In this document: positions 1 to 9,668 of the stretch, in pieces
Layout of the letters: each line of letters opens with the position of its first letter
Numbering within the stretch: position 1 is the first letter of the stretch
Origin: Marinobacter sp. AC-23
GTDB taxonomy: Bacteria; Pseudomonadota; Gammaproteobacteria; Pseudomonadales; Oleiphilaceae
Assembly: GCF_001858325.1 (NCBI RefSeq)
Contig: NZ_MBPP01000001.1
Location: 162,609-226,608 of the forward strand
Length of the DNA: 64,000 bases
Direction of reading: 5' to 3'
Position numbers and translations under genes: made by a program
The notes under the pieces: generated by a model
Databases searched by the model: none
Told to the model about the DNA's origin: nothing
Seen by the model: the letters and a program-made list of their open reading frames with translations, nothing else

Positions 1-1163
1 AGTCGCCAGAAACAGCATCAGACCCATCCCTATGATGTCAGTAAATGTCGTCAGGAAGATGCTGCTGGCAGTGGCTGGGTCGGCACCGAAGCGTTTGAGC
101 ACCAGAGGCACGGCCACCCCGAAGATGCCGCTGCCGATGCAGGCACCAATCATGGCTATGAAGATGACAAGGCCGAGCATGGCGGGGTTGGCAGAATCGG
201 TGGCCAGCGCATAAGCAAACATGGCAATGCCTGCAATTACACCGACAGCGGCACCATTAAGTGCGCCCAGCAAGATTTCCTTACGAAGCAACTGTTTGAT
301 CGGGTAGTCGTTGATTTGCCCCAGGGTGATACCGCGCAAGGTGATCGCCAGGGCCTGACAGCCGGTATTGCCACTTTGCCCAGCCAGGACAGGCAGGAAG
401 GCGGCCAAAGTAACAATCTGTGCGATGGTGCTTTCGAACATGCCCACCACAAAGGCGGCGGCGAATGCGGTGATCAGGTTTACCTGCAGCCAGGGGTGGC
501 GCATGCGAAAAGCTGCCAGTACGGGGGTGTTGATCTGTTCTTCCTTCGCCACACCGTATTGGGAACCTGCCTGGGCACTGAGCTCTGTGGCAATGCGTTC
601 GTACAGTTTCCAGCCACGCACTTCACCCACAACGTGCTGCTCTTCGTCCACCACTGGGTACATGCGGTAATGTCGGTAAAGCACCTCGCTGACTGCGTCT
701 TTAACCGGTGTGTCCTGCTGGAAGGCGAAGGGCTCGCGCACCATAATGTCAGACAGCGCATCAGAGGCTTAGCCAGAATAAGATCGCGCATGCCCACCAC
801 GCCTACCAGGCCGTCGTTTCGGGTTATAAATATGTAACTGATTTCGGAAACGTCGGCGCTCTTCACCATGAAGGTCAGCGCCTCAGCGACTGTGTAGCTT
901 TCCGGTAAGGTTGCCGTTACCGGGGTCATCAGTTCACCGATGGTTTCTTCCATGCCGGAGAGCACCGCGCGAGTAGCCGCGTCGTCCGGCGCAGCTGCTT
1001 CGGCCAGGAGCGACGCGATGGTCAGCGCCTGTTCCGCAGGCAATCGCGAAAGAATAAACTGGATATCGTCTGCTGGCAGCCGAGCCAGCTCTTCGGCAGC
1101 ATCCAGCGGGGTCAGTTTGCGGATATGCTCAATCCGCTCGATCAGTTCCATGCTCTGTGTCAT
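1..1163 (-). CDS. mgtE: MgtE-family magnesium transporter (3' end cut by window, one frameshift)
   Basis: Inner-membrane Mg2+ channel/transporter. The translated product has the MgtE N-terminal helical domain, a CBS-domain pair and the start of the transmembrane domain, ending at base 1 in the family's last helix (GMGLMLFLAT), so only a few codons lie outside. I chose the ATG at 1163 because a GGAG sits 7 bases upstream; an in-frame ATG at 1184 lacks this. The frame breaks near base 768: upstream codons read DLILAK, and the continuation (LSDIMVREPFAFQQDTPVKD) is in another frame, as if one base were missing. The C-terminal part stays fully conserved, so a sequence error is likelier than decay. 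Confidence 0.9.
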
Positions 1164-1196
1164 CTCGCACTCCGGTATCCGCATTGATGCCAGGAA

Positions 1197-1700
1197 TTAG
1201 TCCCTGATGACCTTTTTTACCGAATCGGCCTTTGAAGATTTGGAGCCAACCTTCCGCCAGGCTTCATATTCTTCGCTATTGATCCAGGTAACACCGATGT
1301 GTTCTTCCCAGTTTTCAAAATCTGCACTTCTATAGCTTTCGCCGCCGCAGCCACCTGCACCAATGGCGAATTCGCATACTCTCAGAATAATATACTCTCC
1401 GTCATAGTCTAGCGGCTTCTCGCCACGCCCACTGTTGGTGCAACGGGTGAAAAGCCGAGACGGAACTTTAAATATTACTTTCGCGGTTTTTTCGTTGCCA
1501 CTTCGGGTTACCTGGGTGATGGAGCAAGTTCCTGCGTAGAACTCGTCACCGTCGATAATCACGTCTGGCTCCAAGGGTTCCCACCAAGGTATGGGTTCTG
1601 CCTCTTTCTCGATTTCAGTCGTTCGGCTTTTAAATAAGTCGCAGCCAGTGAGCAGAGCGGTCGCTGCCATTGCAGTGATCAGAGTTCGGGAAAGAGTCAT
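1197..1700 (-). CDS. hypothetical lipoprotein
   Basis: A 167-residue protein with an N-terminal lipoprotein signal: basic start, hydrophobic stretch and a lipobox LLTGC with the acceptor Cys at about residue 20. The following residue is Asp (CD), the Lol-avoidance residue in enterics, which would favour retention in the inner membrane; that rule is weaker in other genera. The mature part has several cysteines (C-T-N-S-G-R-G, CEFAIGAGGCGGE) that could form disulfides in the periplasm. I recognise no domain. It lies 18 bases after a 40-residue membrane peptide gene on the same strand, so the two are probably co-transcribed. Confidence 0.7.
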   Translation of the reverse strand: MTLSRTLITAMAATALLTGCDLFKSRTTEIEKEAEPIPWWEPLEPDVIIDGDEFYAGTCSITQVTRSGNEKTAKVIFKVPSRLFTRCTNSGRGEKPLDYDGEYIILRVCEFAIGAGGCGGESYRSADFENWEEHIGVTWINSEEYEAWRKVGSKSSKADSVKKVIRD

Positions 1701-1718
1701 CGTTTATTACTGCTCCGG

Positions 1719-1841
1719 TTAAGGCCGAATGCTATTGATGTCACCGGTAGGCACGGCCGGCTCATCAAGAACAATCACGTAGATTCCGCCCGCAATTATG
1801 GCTATCGCAACAATCGCTTTGAGTAGGTTGGACTTAAACAT
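1719..1841 (-). CDS. 40-residue single-pass membrane peptide
   Basis: A short gene with a near-perfect ribosome binding site (CAGGAGGTTGCC directly before ATG at 1841). The product starts MFKSNLLKAIVAIAIIAGG, has one hydrophobic segment at about residues 8-25 and a short polar tail ending NSIRP. It is followed 18 bases later by the lipoprotein gene at 1700. I do not recognise a family. The strong binding site and the clean N-terminal basic/hydrophobic layout support it as real despite its size. Confidence 0.6.
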   Translation of the reverse strand: MFKSNLLKAIVAIAIIAGGIYVIVLDEPAVPTGDINSIRP

Positions 1842-2016
1842 GGCAACCTCCTGTTTCTGGATTTATTGGGTGTTATACAGAGCCTATGGGCAAAACCCCG
1901 CTATAACAAGCCACCTCTGGGCGTTCTACAAAAGTCGCTTCGACAGCAGGGAGATCCTGATCGATACTTATTGTTTCCTGATAGCCCAGTTTTTTGATCA
2001 AACGAGGTAGTGAGAA

Positions 2017-2799
2017 ATGACCGATCTGCTGATACAACATACCGATGACAACGGCATCACCACGCTCACATTGAACCAGCCTGATAAGCGCAACAGCCTT
2101 TCCATGGACATGCTTAATGCTCTAGCCGAAGCTCTTGCGGAGATTGCGAACGATGAAGCTACGCGGGTAGTCGTTATTGCAGCCGCAGGAAAGGTTTTCT
2201 GTGCCGGGCACGATCTCAAGGAAATTCGCGACCAGCTGGATAGCCATGAGTTTCAGTTGGCGCTGTTTAAGCGTTGCAGTGAGGTGATGCAGCAGGTTGT
2301 GAATTTGCCAAAGCCGGTGATTGCTCGGGTGGCCGGTGTTGCAACTGCGGCAGGGTGTCAGTTGGTGGCAAGCTGTGATTTGGCTGTGGCCGCAGACTCG
2401 GCGCGCTTTGCCACGCCGGGTGTGAACATAGGATTATTCTGTTCAACACCCATGGTGGCGCTTTCTCGCAACGTTTCCCGTAAGCACGCCATGGAAATGC
2501 TGCTTACCGGTGAATTGATCAGCGCCGTTCGTGCGGAGCAGTTGGGGCTGGTAAACCGGATTGTGGATGAGTCGGCTCTGGATGAAACGGTATACGCCAT
2601 GGCCCGCACCATTGCGCAAAAGTCCGGGCACACTCTAAAGATAGGTAAGGGGGCCTTTTACAAGCAGCTGGAAATGCCACTGGCTGATGCCTATGACTAT
2701 ACAGCGAAGGTTATGGCAGAAAATCTGTTGGCAGACGATGCACGGGAAGGTATTTGTGCGTTTCTGGATAAGCGCAAGCCTGAATGGACGGATCGTTAA
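2017..2799 (+). CDS. enoyl-CoA hydratase/isomerase family protein (ECHDC3-like)
   Basis: A 260-residue crotonase-fold protein. The oxyanion-hole region is visible (FCAGHDLKEI, then GVATAAGCQLVASCDLAVAA), but the two glutamates that act in classical enoyl-CoA hydratase are absent: the first position is Gln in GCQLVASCD, and the PEI-GTIPGAGG segment is replaced by TPGVNIGLFCSTP. This is the pattern of ECHDC3-type crotonases, so a different CoA reaction, or none, is possible. ATG follows CGAGGTAGTGAGAA. The 3' end overlaps the convergent DUF192 gene by 4 bases. Confidence 0.88.
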   Translation: MTDLLIQHTDDNGITTLTLNQPDKRNSLSMDMLNALAEALAEIANDEATRVVVIAAAGKVFCAGHDLKEIRDQLDSHEFQLALFKRCSEVMQQVVNLPKPVIARVAGVATAAGCQLVASCDLAVAADSARFATPGVNIGLFCSTPMVALSRNVSRKHAMEMLLTGELISAVRAEQLGLVNRIVDESALDETVYAMARTIAQKSGHTLKIGKGAFYKQLEMPLADAYDYTAKVMAENLLADDAREGICAFLDKRKPEWTDR

Positions 2800-3290
2800 C
2801 GGGTTTTGCAATTCTGTTTTCCAAGCTTGAGCCGGTCCCCGGTGCCAATTCCGTTGGCTTCGAAAAATCCGATGTTCATCTCAACGGCGGACACAAACTC
2901 AACTTCAGCAGGGTAGCTGGGGCACCTTGCGCCGTTGGATGAATCGCAAGGTTCCATGTGCCGAATGTTGCCGATTACGCCGTTCTCATCCAGGTAGGCG
3001 ATATCCAGGGGGATGAGGGTCTGGTACATCCAAAAACCGTGATCCGGGCCCTGCTGTTCTTGGTACTGAAACAGCATGCCCGAGCTGGCTGCCAGGGATT
3101 CTCTACCCATTAAGCCTTTTCGGCGCTCCTGGGGTGCCTGGGCAAGCTCCAGGCTTATGTTCACGGTGCTTGAGCCCGTTACAAAGCAGCCGGCAGCAAC
3201 CGGCAGGTTGGCCGAAGGCTCTGCGGCACCAGAGCCGGAACAACCTGCCAACACGGTTGCAGCACAGAGCACAGCGCAGCGAATCTGCAT
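2796..3290 (-). CDS. DUF192 family lipoprotein
   Basis: Small secreted protein of the DUF192 family, function unknown. A lipobox (VLAGC) follows a short hydrophobic signal, then the domain with RRKGLMGRESL, GMLFQY and FWMYQTLIPLDIAYLDENG, which are the family's hallmark strings. I start it at ATG 3290, whose first base overlaps the stop of the upstream permease (TGATG), implying translational coupling. An in-frame upstream extension to 3344 would put charged residues ahead of the signal and overlap the permease. Its place as last gene of a YadGH-like exporter operon is noted but does not tell its role. Confidence 0.85.
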   Translation of the reverse strand: MQIRCAVLCAATVLAGCSGSGAAEPSANLPVAAGCFVTGSSTVNISLELAQAPQERRKGLMGRESLAASSGMLFQYQEQQGPDHGFWMYQTLIPLDIAYLDENGVIGNIRHMEPCDSSNGARCPSYPAEVEFVSAVEMNIGFFEANGIGTGDRLKLGKQNCKTR

Positions 3291-4051
3291 CAGGAGCGCA
3301 ACCGGTAACCGGTTTTGAAAATCCACCAAATGCCGGCCATGCAAGCCGTTAGGAAAAGCAGAGTCATACCTACGCTGATCCCTATGTGGACATCAGATAC
3401 ACCGTAAAACGCCCACCTAAACCCACTGATCAGGTACACCACTGGGTTGAACAGGCTGACGGTTTGCCAGATTTCCGGAAGCATATCGATGGAATAGAAG
3501 GTACCACCGAGAAAGGTCAACGGGGTTACTATCATCATGGGAACAATCTGCAGTTTTTCGAAGCCGTCGGCCCATATGCCGATGATGAAACCAAACAGGC
3601 TGAAGGTTACGGCGGTCAGTATGAGGAACGAAAGCATCCAGAAGGGGTGCAATACGCTGTAATCCACGAACAGCCGAGCCGTGGCCAGTATGATCAACCC
3701 CAGTATTACGGACTTGGTAGCTGCGGCGCCCACATAACCCAGTACCACTTCAACGTAAGACACTGGCGCAGACAGCACTTCGTAAATCGTGCCCGAGAAC
3801 TTCGGCATGTAGATACCAAACGAGGCGTTGGAAATACTTTGCATCAGCAGGGAGAGCATGACCAGCCCGGGAATAATATATGCGGCGTATTCAATGCTGT
3901 CGATATTGCCCATGCGCGAACCAATGGCCGAGCCGAAAACCACAAAGTACAGACAAGTAGAGATGACCGGCGAGAGCACGCTTTGCATCAAGGTGCGTCT
4001 CATGCGCGACATTTCAAAATTGTAGATGGCTTTAACACCGTAAAAATTCAT
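3290..4051 (-). CDS. ABC-2 type transporter permease (YadH-like)
   Basis: A 253-residue integral membrane protein with six predicted helices and the ABC-2 family pattern ([15 protein letters not shown] near the N-terminus, [13 protein letters not shown], then [17 protein letters not shown] and [16 protein letters not shown]). It is the inner-membrane partner of the ATPase encoded 12 bases upstream; the pair resembles YadG/YadH, whose substrate is unknown. The stop codon overlaps the start of the DUF192 gene. Confidence 0.9.
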   Translation of the reverse strand: MNFYGVKAIYNFEMSRMRRTLMQSVLSPVISTCLYFVVFGSAIGSRMGNIDSIEYAAYIIPGLVMLSLLMQSISNASFGIYMPKFSGTIYEVLSAPVSYVEVVLGYVGAAATKSVILGLIILATARLFVDYSVLHPFWMLSFLILTAVTFSLFGFIIGIWADGFEKLQIVPMMIVTPLTFLGGTFYSIDMLPEIWQTVSLFNPVVYLISGFRWAFYGVSDVHIGISVGMTLLFLTACMAGIWWIFKTGYRLRS

Positions 4052-4063
4052 GCCTTTCTCCAG

Positions 4064-4996
4064 TTAGCCATTGGCTTGTTCATGCACCAGGCCGACAAAA
4101 ATCTCTTCCAGGGAGCTTTCCCGGGTACGCAGGTCGCGGTAGTCAATTCCGATGTCGCCCAGGGTGCGGAGCAATCGGGCCACACCGGCCTGTTCCTGCT
4201 GGGAATCGAAGGTGTAGATCAGCTCATAGCCATCGTCTGAGAGCTCCACCGGTTCCAGTATTAATTCACCGGGAACTTTATCCAGCTTGCTTTGCAACTG
4301 CAGGCGCAGTTCCTTCTTGCCCAGCTTGCTCATTAGCAGGCTCTTGTCTTCCACCAGAATGATTTCGCCTTGGCGAATAACCCCAATGCGATCGGCCATT
4401 TCTTCGGCTTCTTCGATGTAGTGGGTCGTCAGGATAATGGTTACTTCGTCCTCGCGGAGTTTACGAACCATTTCCCACATATCGCGGCGCAGTTCTACGT
4501 CTACGCCTGCCGTGGGCTCATCAAGAAACAATATCCGCGGCTCGTGAGAGAGCGCTTTGGCAATCATCAAACGGCGCTTCATGCCACCAGAGAGAGTCAT
4601 AATGCGGCTATTGCGCTTATCCCACAGTGATAAGTCCCTCAGCACTTTTTCGATGTGGGTAGGGTTGGGCGCTTTACCAAACAAACCCCGGCTGAATGAC
4701 ACCGCATTCCACACGGTTTCAAACGAGTCGGTACTCAGCTCTTGCGGTACCAAGCCAATGGTTTCGCGGGCTTTGCGGTAATCTTTAACAATGTCATACC
4801 CGCCGGCTTTTACCTCACCGGACGACATGTTGGTAATGCCGCAAATGATGCTGATCATCGTGGTTTTGCCCGCCCCGTTTGAGCCGAGCAGGGCAAAAAT
4901 CTCGCCCCGGTTGATTTCCAGGTTGATGTTTTTCAGGGCCTGAAAACCGCCCTCATAAACCTTGTTGAGGTTCTTAACGGAAATATCCGGCTGCAC
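4064..4996 (-). CDS. ABC transporter ATP-binding protein (YadG-like)
   Basis: A 310-residue ATPase energising the adjacent ABC-2 permease. Visible motifs: Walker [10 protein letters not shown] at about residue 39, signature [15 protein letters not shown], Walker [13 protein letters not shown] and the switch histidine in [15 protein letters not shown]. The roughly 70-residue C-terminal extension, ending in [13 protein letters not shown], is typical of this exporter subfamily. First gene of a three-gene operon with the permease and the DUF192 lipoprotein. Confidence 0.92.
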   Translation of the reverse strand: MQPDISVKNLNKVYEGGFQALKNINLEINRGEIFALLGSNGAGKTTMISIICGITNMSSGEVKAGGYDIVKDYRKARETIGLVPQELSTDSFETVWNAVSFSRGLFGKAPNPTHIEKVLRDLSLWDKRNSRIMTLSGGMKRRLMIAKALSHEPRILFLDEPTAGVDVELRRDMWEMVRKLREDEVTIILTTHYIEEAEEMADRIGVIRQGEIILVEDKSLLMSKLGKKELRLQLQSKLDKVPGELILEPVELSDDGYELIYTFDSQQEQAGVARLLRTLGDIGIDYRDLRTRESSLEEIFVGLVHEQANG

Positions 4997-5142
4997 GGGC
5001 GTATCCTGTTGCTGAAAATGAGTCAGTGATAAAGGCGCAGCATTTTCTCATGTCTGGCGCCGGTTTAGAAATCTTTGCCTTAATACAGATAGTGTCCATA
5101 ATGCCGCTTTGGTATCTGCACGGGTTTCAACGGGCTGTCTGT

Positions 5143-5607
5143 ATGTTACGAGCGATTGTGTTTATAGGTCTCATTTTGGGCCTTATTTCAGTGGTTGTGT
5201 TCAGCACTGGTTTGTTGAAAACCACTGATAATGCAGCCCCGGTTAGGGACCAACCTGTCTGTGATCTGTTGGCCGGCCCCTGTGAGTGGAAAACAGAAGC
5301 CGGGCTCTGGAAAGTGGGCCTGCAAGTGATGGTCGGCGAGGGGCAGGGTGCACAATACCAGTTAACCGTTCACGCACCCACGGTGCAGGAGCGGTTCCTG
5401 GCGGTGTTGCGCGGTGAATCCATGTATATGGGAGAGTACCCAGTACCACTGCGCCAAGGACAGAAAGGCCAATATTCAGCGCATTTTACGGCACCTTTGT
5501 GCACAACGGGTGCCGAGATGGTGTGGCGTGTTGATCTTCAGCAAGGGCAGAACGCCCTTTCAGAAGCGGTTCCACTAAAGCTGGTATTTCAGAGTGGGAA
5601 TCACTGA
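5143..5607 (+). CDS. hypothetical membrane-anchored protein
   Basis: Starting at ATG 5143 the product is 154 residues: one N-terminal hydrophobic segment (IVFIGLILGLISVVVFSTGLL) and a soluble, probably periplasmic domain with four cysteines. An in-frame ATG at 5026 would add 39 residues that lie in the promoter region between divergent genes, so the shorter form is more likely, though neither has a strong ribosome binding site. No family recognised. The conserved cysteines (CDLLAGPCEW) suggest a disulfide-bonded fold. Confidence 0.6.
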   Translation: MLRAIVFIGLILGLISVVVFSTGLLKTTDNAAPVRDQPVCDLLAGPCEWKTEAGLWKVGLQVMVGEGQGAQYQLTVHAPTVQERFLAVLRGESMYMGEYPVPLRQGQKGQYSAHFTAPLCTTGAEMVWRVDLQQGQNALSEAVPLKLVFQSGNH

Positions 5608-5705
5608 GGCCACCATATGAGGTTTGTTTGACTAGACATCCCGGCTGACAAAACCTCAGGAAAGTGTAAAATTGTGCGAAAAATTGGGCTAACTTCAGAG
5701 AAAAC

Positions 5706-6011
5706 GTGATGGAATACGGGGAAAGTGTACAAAAAGTACTGCTGCGGAAGATTCGCAAAGCAGAACAGGATCTGATGCAGTTGAAGATGGACTATTGTCG
5801 CTTTGTTTTCGGCCTGACTCACCGGGCCAGAGTGGTTTCAGAAGGTATTACTTACCTGGTTCTTTCGGTGGATGTGGAATCTATGGCATCAACCGAGGAG
5901 GGTGCGTATACCCGCCCGTCCGTTGCAGGCGTACCGGCTGACAAACCAGACCAGGCAGAGCCTATTCCGCTGGGAACAGACTGGGTGCTGGAGCAACATA
6001 ACAAGCATTAG
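5706..6011 (+). CDS. hypothetical protein
   Basis: A 101-residue product starting GTG 5706 or ATG 5709. The first half is basic and helical (KVLLRKIRKAEQDLMQLKMD), followed by CRFVFGLTHRARV and an acidic, proline-containing tail. There is no signal peptide or membrane segment. No family recognised. Tail to tail with the next gene, with 4 bases between their ends. Confidence 0.5.
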   Translation: MMEYGESVQKVLLRKIRKAEQDLMQLKMDYCRFVFGLTHRARVVSEGITYLVLSVDVESMASTEEGAYTRPSVAGVPADKPDQAEPIPLGTDWVLEQHNKH

Positions 6012-6015
6012 GAAA

Positions 6016-6585
6016 TCAGATCAGTGCATTTGCAGTAATGGCTGCGTAAAGGCTGTTTTCAGGCTGTACGTACTGGTGGCTCTGCCAGTATTCCGCGCCA
6101 TCAAGCCCGGCGCGGAAACAGGCCAGCAACACGCCGCAGGATGTTAGTGTTGCAATGGCCTGCACGGCCTCCGCCTGCCGAATTCCGGTTTTTTTGTTGG
6201 CAATTTGCGCCACCAAACCAGCAAGTGCATCACTGTGCCGCTCTGATTGGTTGCACAAGGCACAACCGGCGCCGTATAGCCAGGCTGCCGCGTATGCACG
6301 AACTGTCTCCGGCGCCTCGCCAAGTTGCAGCCCGCTTATCCGGCAATCCCGCTCCTGAAGCCCTGCAAGGATGTGCAGGTGGGTAAACAACTCTGTACGA
6401 TCGGCTGAAGCGCGTCGTTTATGCTGTCGTAACACAGGTTTTTCCTTGTGTGCTAGCGGTGCCGGCTGGTGTCCTGGCCTGGCTACCAGCGGTTCGGAGC
6501 GCGCCAGCATAAGCATTCGCCATACCAGGGTTGCAAGCAAAATCAGTAGGCCGGCCTGAGTAAGCGCAACAAGTCCGTCGATCAT
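6016..6585 (-). CDS. hypothetical membrane-anchored protein
   Basis: A 189-residue protein with one N-terminal membrane segment (VALTQAGLLILLATLVW, about residues 5-22), a basic linker, then a mainly helical, Ala- and Leu-rich domain with several cysteines (GAGCALCNQSE). No known motif. The start at 6585 follows a fair ribosome binding site (GGTAGACCTCTC region on the minus strand). Function unknown. Confidence 0.55.
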   Translation of the reverse strand: MIDGLVALTQAGLLILLATLVWRMLMLARSEPLVARPGHQPAPLAHKEKPVLRQHKRRASADRTELFTHLHILAGLQERDCRISGLQLGEAPETVRAYAAAWLYGAGCALCNQSERHSDALAGLVAQIANKKTGIRQAEAVQAIATLTSCGVLLACFRAGLDGAEYWQSHQYVQPENSLYAAITANALI

Positions 6586-6762
6586 GAGAGGTCTACCTTG
6601 AATCTTGCAGAACGTTTCGGGATTGTAACGGATTGTATTCTTCGGTTGCCGCTAACTCTTGGCCATAAACGCCTTTGAAACCGGCTCTGTTGTAAAAGTT
6701 GTGACCAAGTTCGCAGAGGTTAGTGAAGGAACCATGGACTCAGTATCCTCAAGGGCAGCCTG

Positions 6763-8192
6763 ATGACCGTTATTCTGTTACTCCACACACTTTTGGTTCT
6801 TACCTTCACTATCCGGATCTTGCTCCGTGATGATCTTTCACCTCCCGGGCGACTTGCCTGGTTTATCGTTCTCAACCTCTTGCCTTATTTTGGCAGCGGC
6901 ATTTATTTTCTGTTCGGCGAAACAGATATTGGTAACCGAGCGAGCAAGCGACACAAAGAGGTATTCCAGGAAATCTGGGCCAAAGCCTCTTGGTTTATGG
7001 GGGATGTGGCCAATACTGAAAAACTGATTGAGCCGGTTTACCGACCTGCGTTCCGCTACGCTGGATCAATTAACGGGTTCCACCCATCAACAGGTAACAG
7101 GGCAGAGTTGATGCGTGATGGGGATGAAACGCTTACCCGTATGGTTGCCGACATTGATTCAGCAGCAGACCACGTGCACGTGCTGTATTACATATGGCTT
7201 GATGACAACACCGGCCACGCCATCGCTGAGGCGTTGATACGCGCAGCTCACAGAGGGATTACCTGTCGCGCCATGGCGGATGGCTTGGGGTCCCGTGCGC
7301 TGATTAACTCCGGGCTTTGGCAGCGCATGAAAGAGGCGGGCGTTCATATGGCTGTTGCGCTGTCGCTGAAGCACCCCATCCATACCATTCTGACCAGCCG
7401 GATGGATCTGCGAAACCATCGTAAAATCACCGTGATAGACTCACGGATCACTTATTGTGGTAGCCGCAACTCCGCTGATCCGGAGTTTCTGGTTAAGGCC
7501 AAGTATGCCCCTGGGTGGATATCATGCTGCGGTTTACCGGGCCGGTGGTGGTCCAGAATCAACTGCTGTTTGCCAGCGATTGGATGCAGGCCACCAACGA
7601 ATCCCTGGATGGCATCCCGTTATCCTCGGGGCGGGGTAAGGGAGGGTTCCCTGCGCAGGTTATGGGCGTTGGGCCAACCGAGCGTCACGGCGCCACGCCA
7701 CACCTTTTTGCCAATCTCATTGCGTGCGCCCAAAGTGAGCTCACGCTTTCTACACCTTACTTTGTTCCCGACGCTACGGTTCTTGAGGCGTTGTGTGCCG
7801 CTGCCTACAGGGGCGTCAGAGTTGCGCTGATTTTCCCCAAAGTAAATGACAGCTGGATTGTGGCCGCCGCCAGTCGCAGCTATTATCACCGGCTGCTTGA
7901 TGCTGGCTGTATTGTTCATGAGTTCAAAGGAGGGCTTCTACATGCAAAAACCCTCACCATCGACGGCAAGATTAGCCTGATCGGATCATCGAACCTCGAT
8001 TTACGTAGTTTTGACCTGAACTACGAAAACAATATTCTGTTGCAGGATAAGGCCACAACACTGGCCATCGCGGAGCGTCAGCAGAGCTATATCACCCGCT
8101 CTGAAGTGGTTACCTTGCCCACGGTTCTCGCCTGGCATTACCACAGGCGGATATGGCACAACGTTATCGCCACCATTGGTCCTGTTTTATAA
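6763..8192 (+). CDS. cls: cardiolipin synthase (phospholipase D family), one frameshift
   Basis: Membrane enzyme that joins two phosphatidylglycerols into cardiolipin and glycerol. Two N-terminal membrane segments (the second LPYFGSGIYFLFGET) precede two HKD active sites: HRKITVIDSRITYCGSRN and HAKTLTIDGKISLIGSSNLD. The full length of about 475 residues is normal for bacterial Cls. The frame breaks at the CCCC run near 7508-7511: KYAP should continue WVDIMLRFTGPVV but one base is missing. Both catalytic halves are intact, so a homopolymer sequencing error is likely. The outer-membrane protein gene follows 34 bases later. Confidence 0.9.
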
Positions 8193-8226
8193 ATTGATGG
8201 TGTGGGCGATTTACTGAGATCAAAAA

Positions 8227-9634
8227 ATGCGAAAGGGACTAATCGGCCACAGCGTTCTGCTGGGCTTGTGCGTAATGGCAAGTGAAGGTTATGCCGGCCT
8301 TCCGGATACCCGCACCTCTGTTAACGACGTACCCGAGGGCACCGTTGGCCTTGGGGCAGCACTGCGCAGAGGAACCAGCCCCTACGTTGGCATGGACAAC
8401 ATTTCTGGTGTGTTGAACGATAATAAAACAGACTTGGTTCCACTGTACCTTTATGAAGGCAAGTGGCTGTTTGCCCATGGAACATCAGCGGGCGCGCATC
8501 TTTTAAAGCATGAATGGTTAACGATCGATCTATTGGCCAAATATCGATTTAACCGCCTTCAATCAGATGCCACTCCCTATTTTAATGGCTTACGCGATCG
8601 GAACCAGACCGTAGATGTAGCTTTTCAGCCAAGGTGCTCGGGGGCTGGGGGTCACTTTCCACAACGTGGGCCAATGACGTTCTAGGGGTTCATAACGGCT
8701 ATGAGTGGGACTTTACCTACTCTTATTCCTGGGAGCCTGGCCGTTGGTCTTTGTCGCCGTTTGTCAGTTACGTGTACCAGGACAGTGATCTGACAAACTA
8801 CTATTACGGAGTTAATGCCGCAGAGGCCCTTGCTGACAGGCCCTTTTACCAACCCGACGCAGCCGGCTTTTGGCGTGCCGGAATTAACACGTCCTATTGG
8901 GCAACCTCCCGCTTGCTGCTGTTCTCAAACGTTGCTTCCCAGCATGTAGATAGCGAGATTTTCAACAGCCCGTTGGTCGATGAGTCGCAACTGACTTCGG
9001 CTACATTCGGTTTTGCTTATCTGTTTGGTAACGCCCGTGATGACTCAACCAAGCGGCCAGGCTCGGGGCGTTCAGGAGAGTGGTCATGGCGGCTGAATTC
9101 TGGTTATCAGGCCGAGGGGCCATTTACCCGAACGCTCACAGGCACTCTGAAACGCAGCGAAGATGTTCACGCTTACATGGCCGGTTTGACTCTGGGAAAG
9201 CTGATTTCTGATGGCAAGTACATTGATTACTGGGGAAGGCTTTCGTTGAATCGCAGATTAGAGAATGGTAACCAGAGTGACTTCGGTGAATACAACGCCT
9301 ACGTGATGGCCATGACCACGGCCACTCGCCCTGGACATCGAAGGAGTGGCTTCGTTTTGGTATTGGCTTCGGGTTTTCTTATGCCTCTGAAGTGCCTTAC
9401 GTAGAGCAGGTTAAACAAGCTGAACGAGAGCGCAATACTTCGCGTTTTCTCAATTATCTTGAAGGGCAAGTTGATGTGCCGCTCCGGCTGATGTTTGATA
9501 ATAGAGCTGTGAGGAACTGTTATGTGGGCATTTCCCTCCTTCACCGTTCGGGGATTTTTGCAAAATCCGACATTCTGGGTAGCGTTTCTGGCGGTTCTGA
9601 TATGGTGACCGGCCACATAGAGTGTAAACGGTAA
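8227..9634 (+). CDS. MipA/OmpV-like outer-membrane protein with C-terminal extension, two frameshifts
   Basis: Signal peptide (about residues 1-23, ending GYAGLP), then a beta-barrel of the MipA/OmpV kind: GLGAALRRGTSPYVGMDN, WLTIDLLAKYRF, then VLGGWGSLSTTWANDVLG in the next frame. Frame breaks sit near 8632 (AAGG run) and near 9330 (CCC run). The last part reads GIGFGFSYASEVPYVEQ and ends GGSDMVTGHIECKR. Joined, the protein is about 467 residues, well above the roughly 250 of MipA, so it holds an additional C-terminal barrel-like region. Downstream of cls, possibly co-transcribed. Confidence 0.75.
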
Positions 9635-9668
9635 ACAGGCGAAACCTGCCGATCTCTGGAAGGATATT

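Noticed and set aside
316..837. Open plus-strand frame across mgtE
   Set aside because: Antisense to the conserved MgtE reading frame; no motif.
1798..2010. Plus-strand open frame upstream of the crotonase gene
   Set aside because: It overlaps the 40-residue peptide gene antisense, lacks a ribosome binding site and has no recognisable features.
3386..4240. Long open frame on the plus strand across the ABC permease
   Set aside because: It lies antisense to the conserved permease and ATPase genes, has His/Gln-rich low-quality composition and no family resemblance.
5026..5142. Upstream extension of the hypothetical membrane protein
   Set aside because: It would place 39 extra residues before the membrane segment, in the promoter region of divergent genes.
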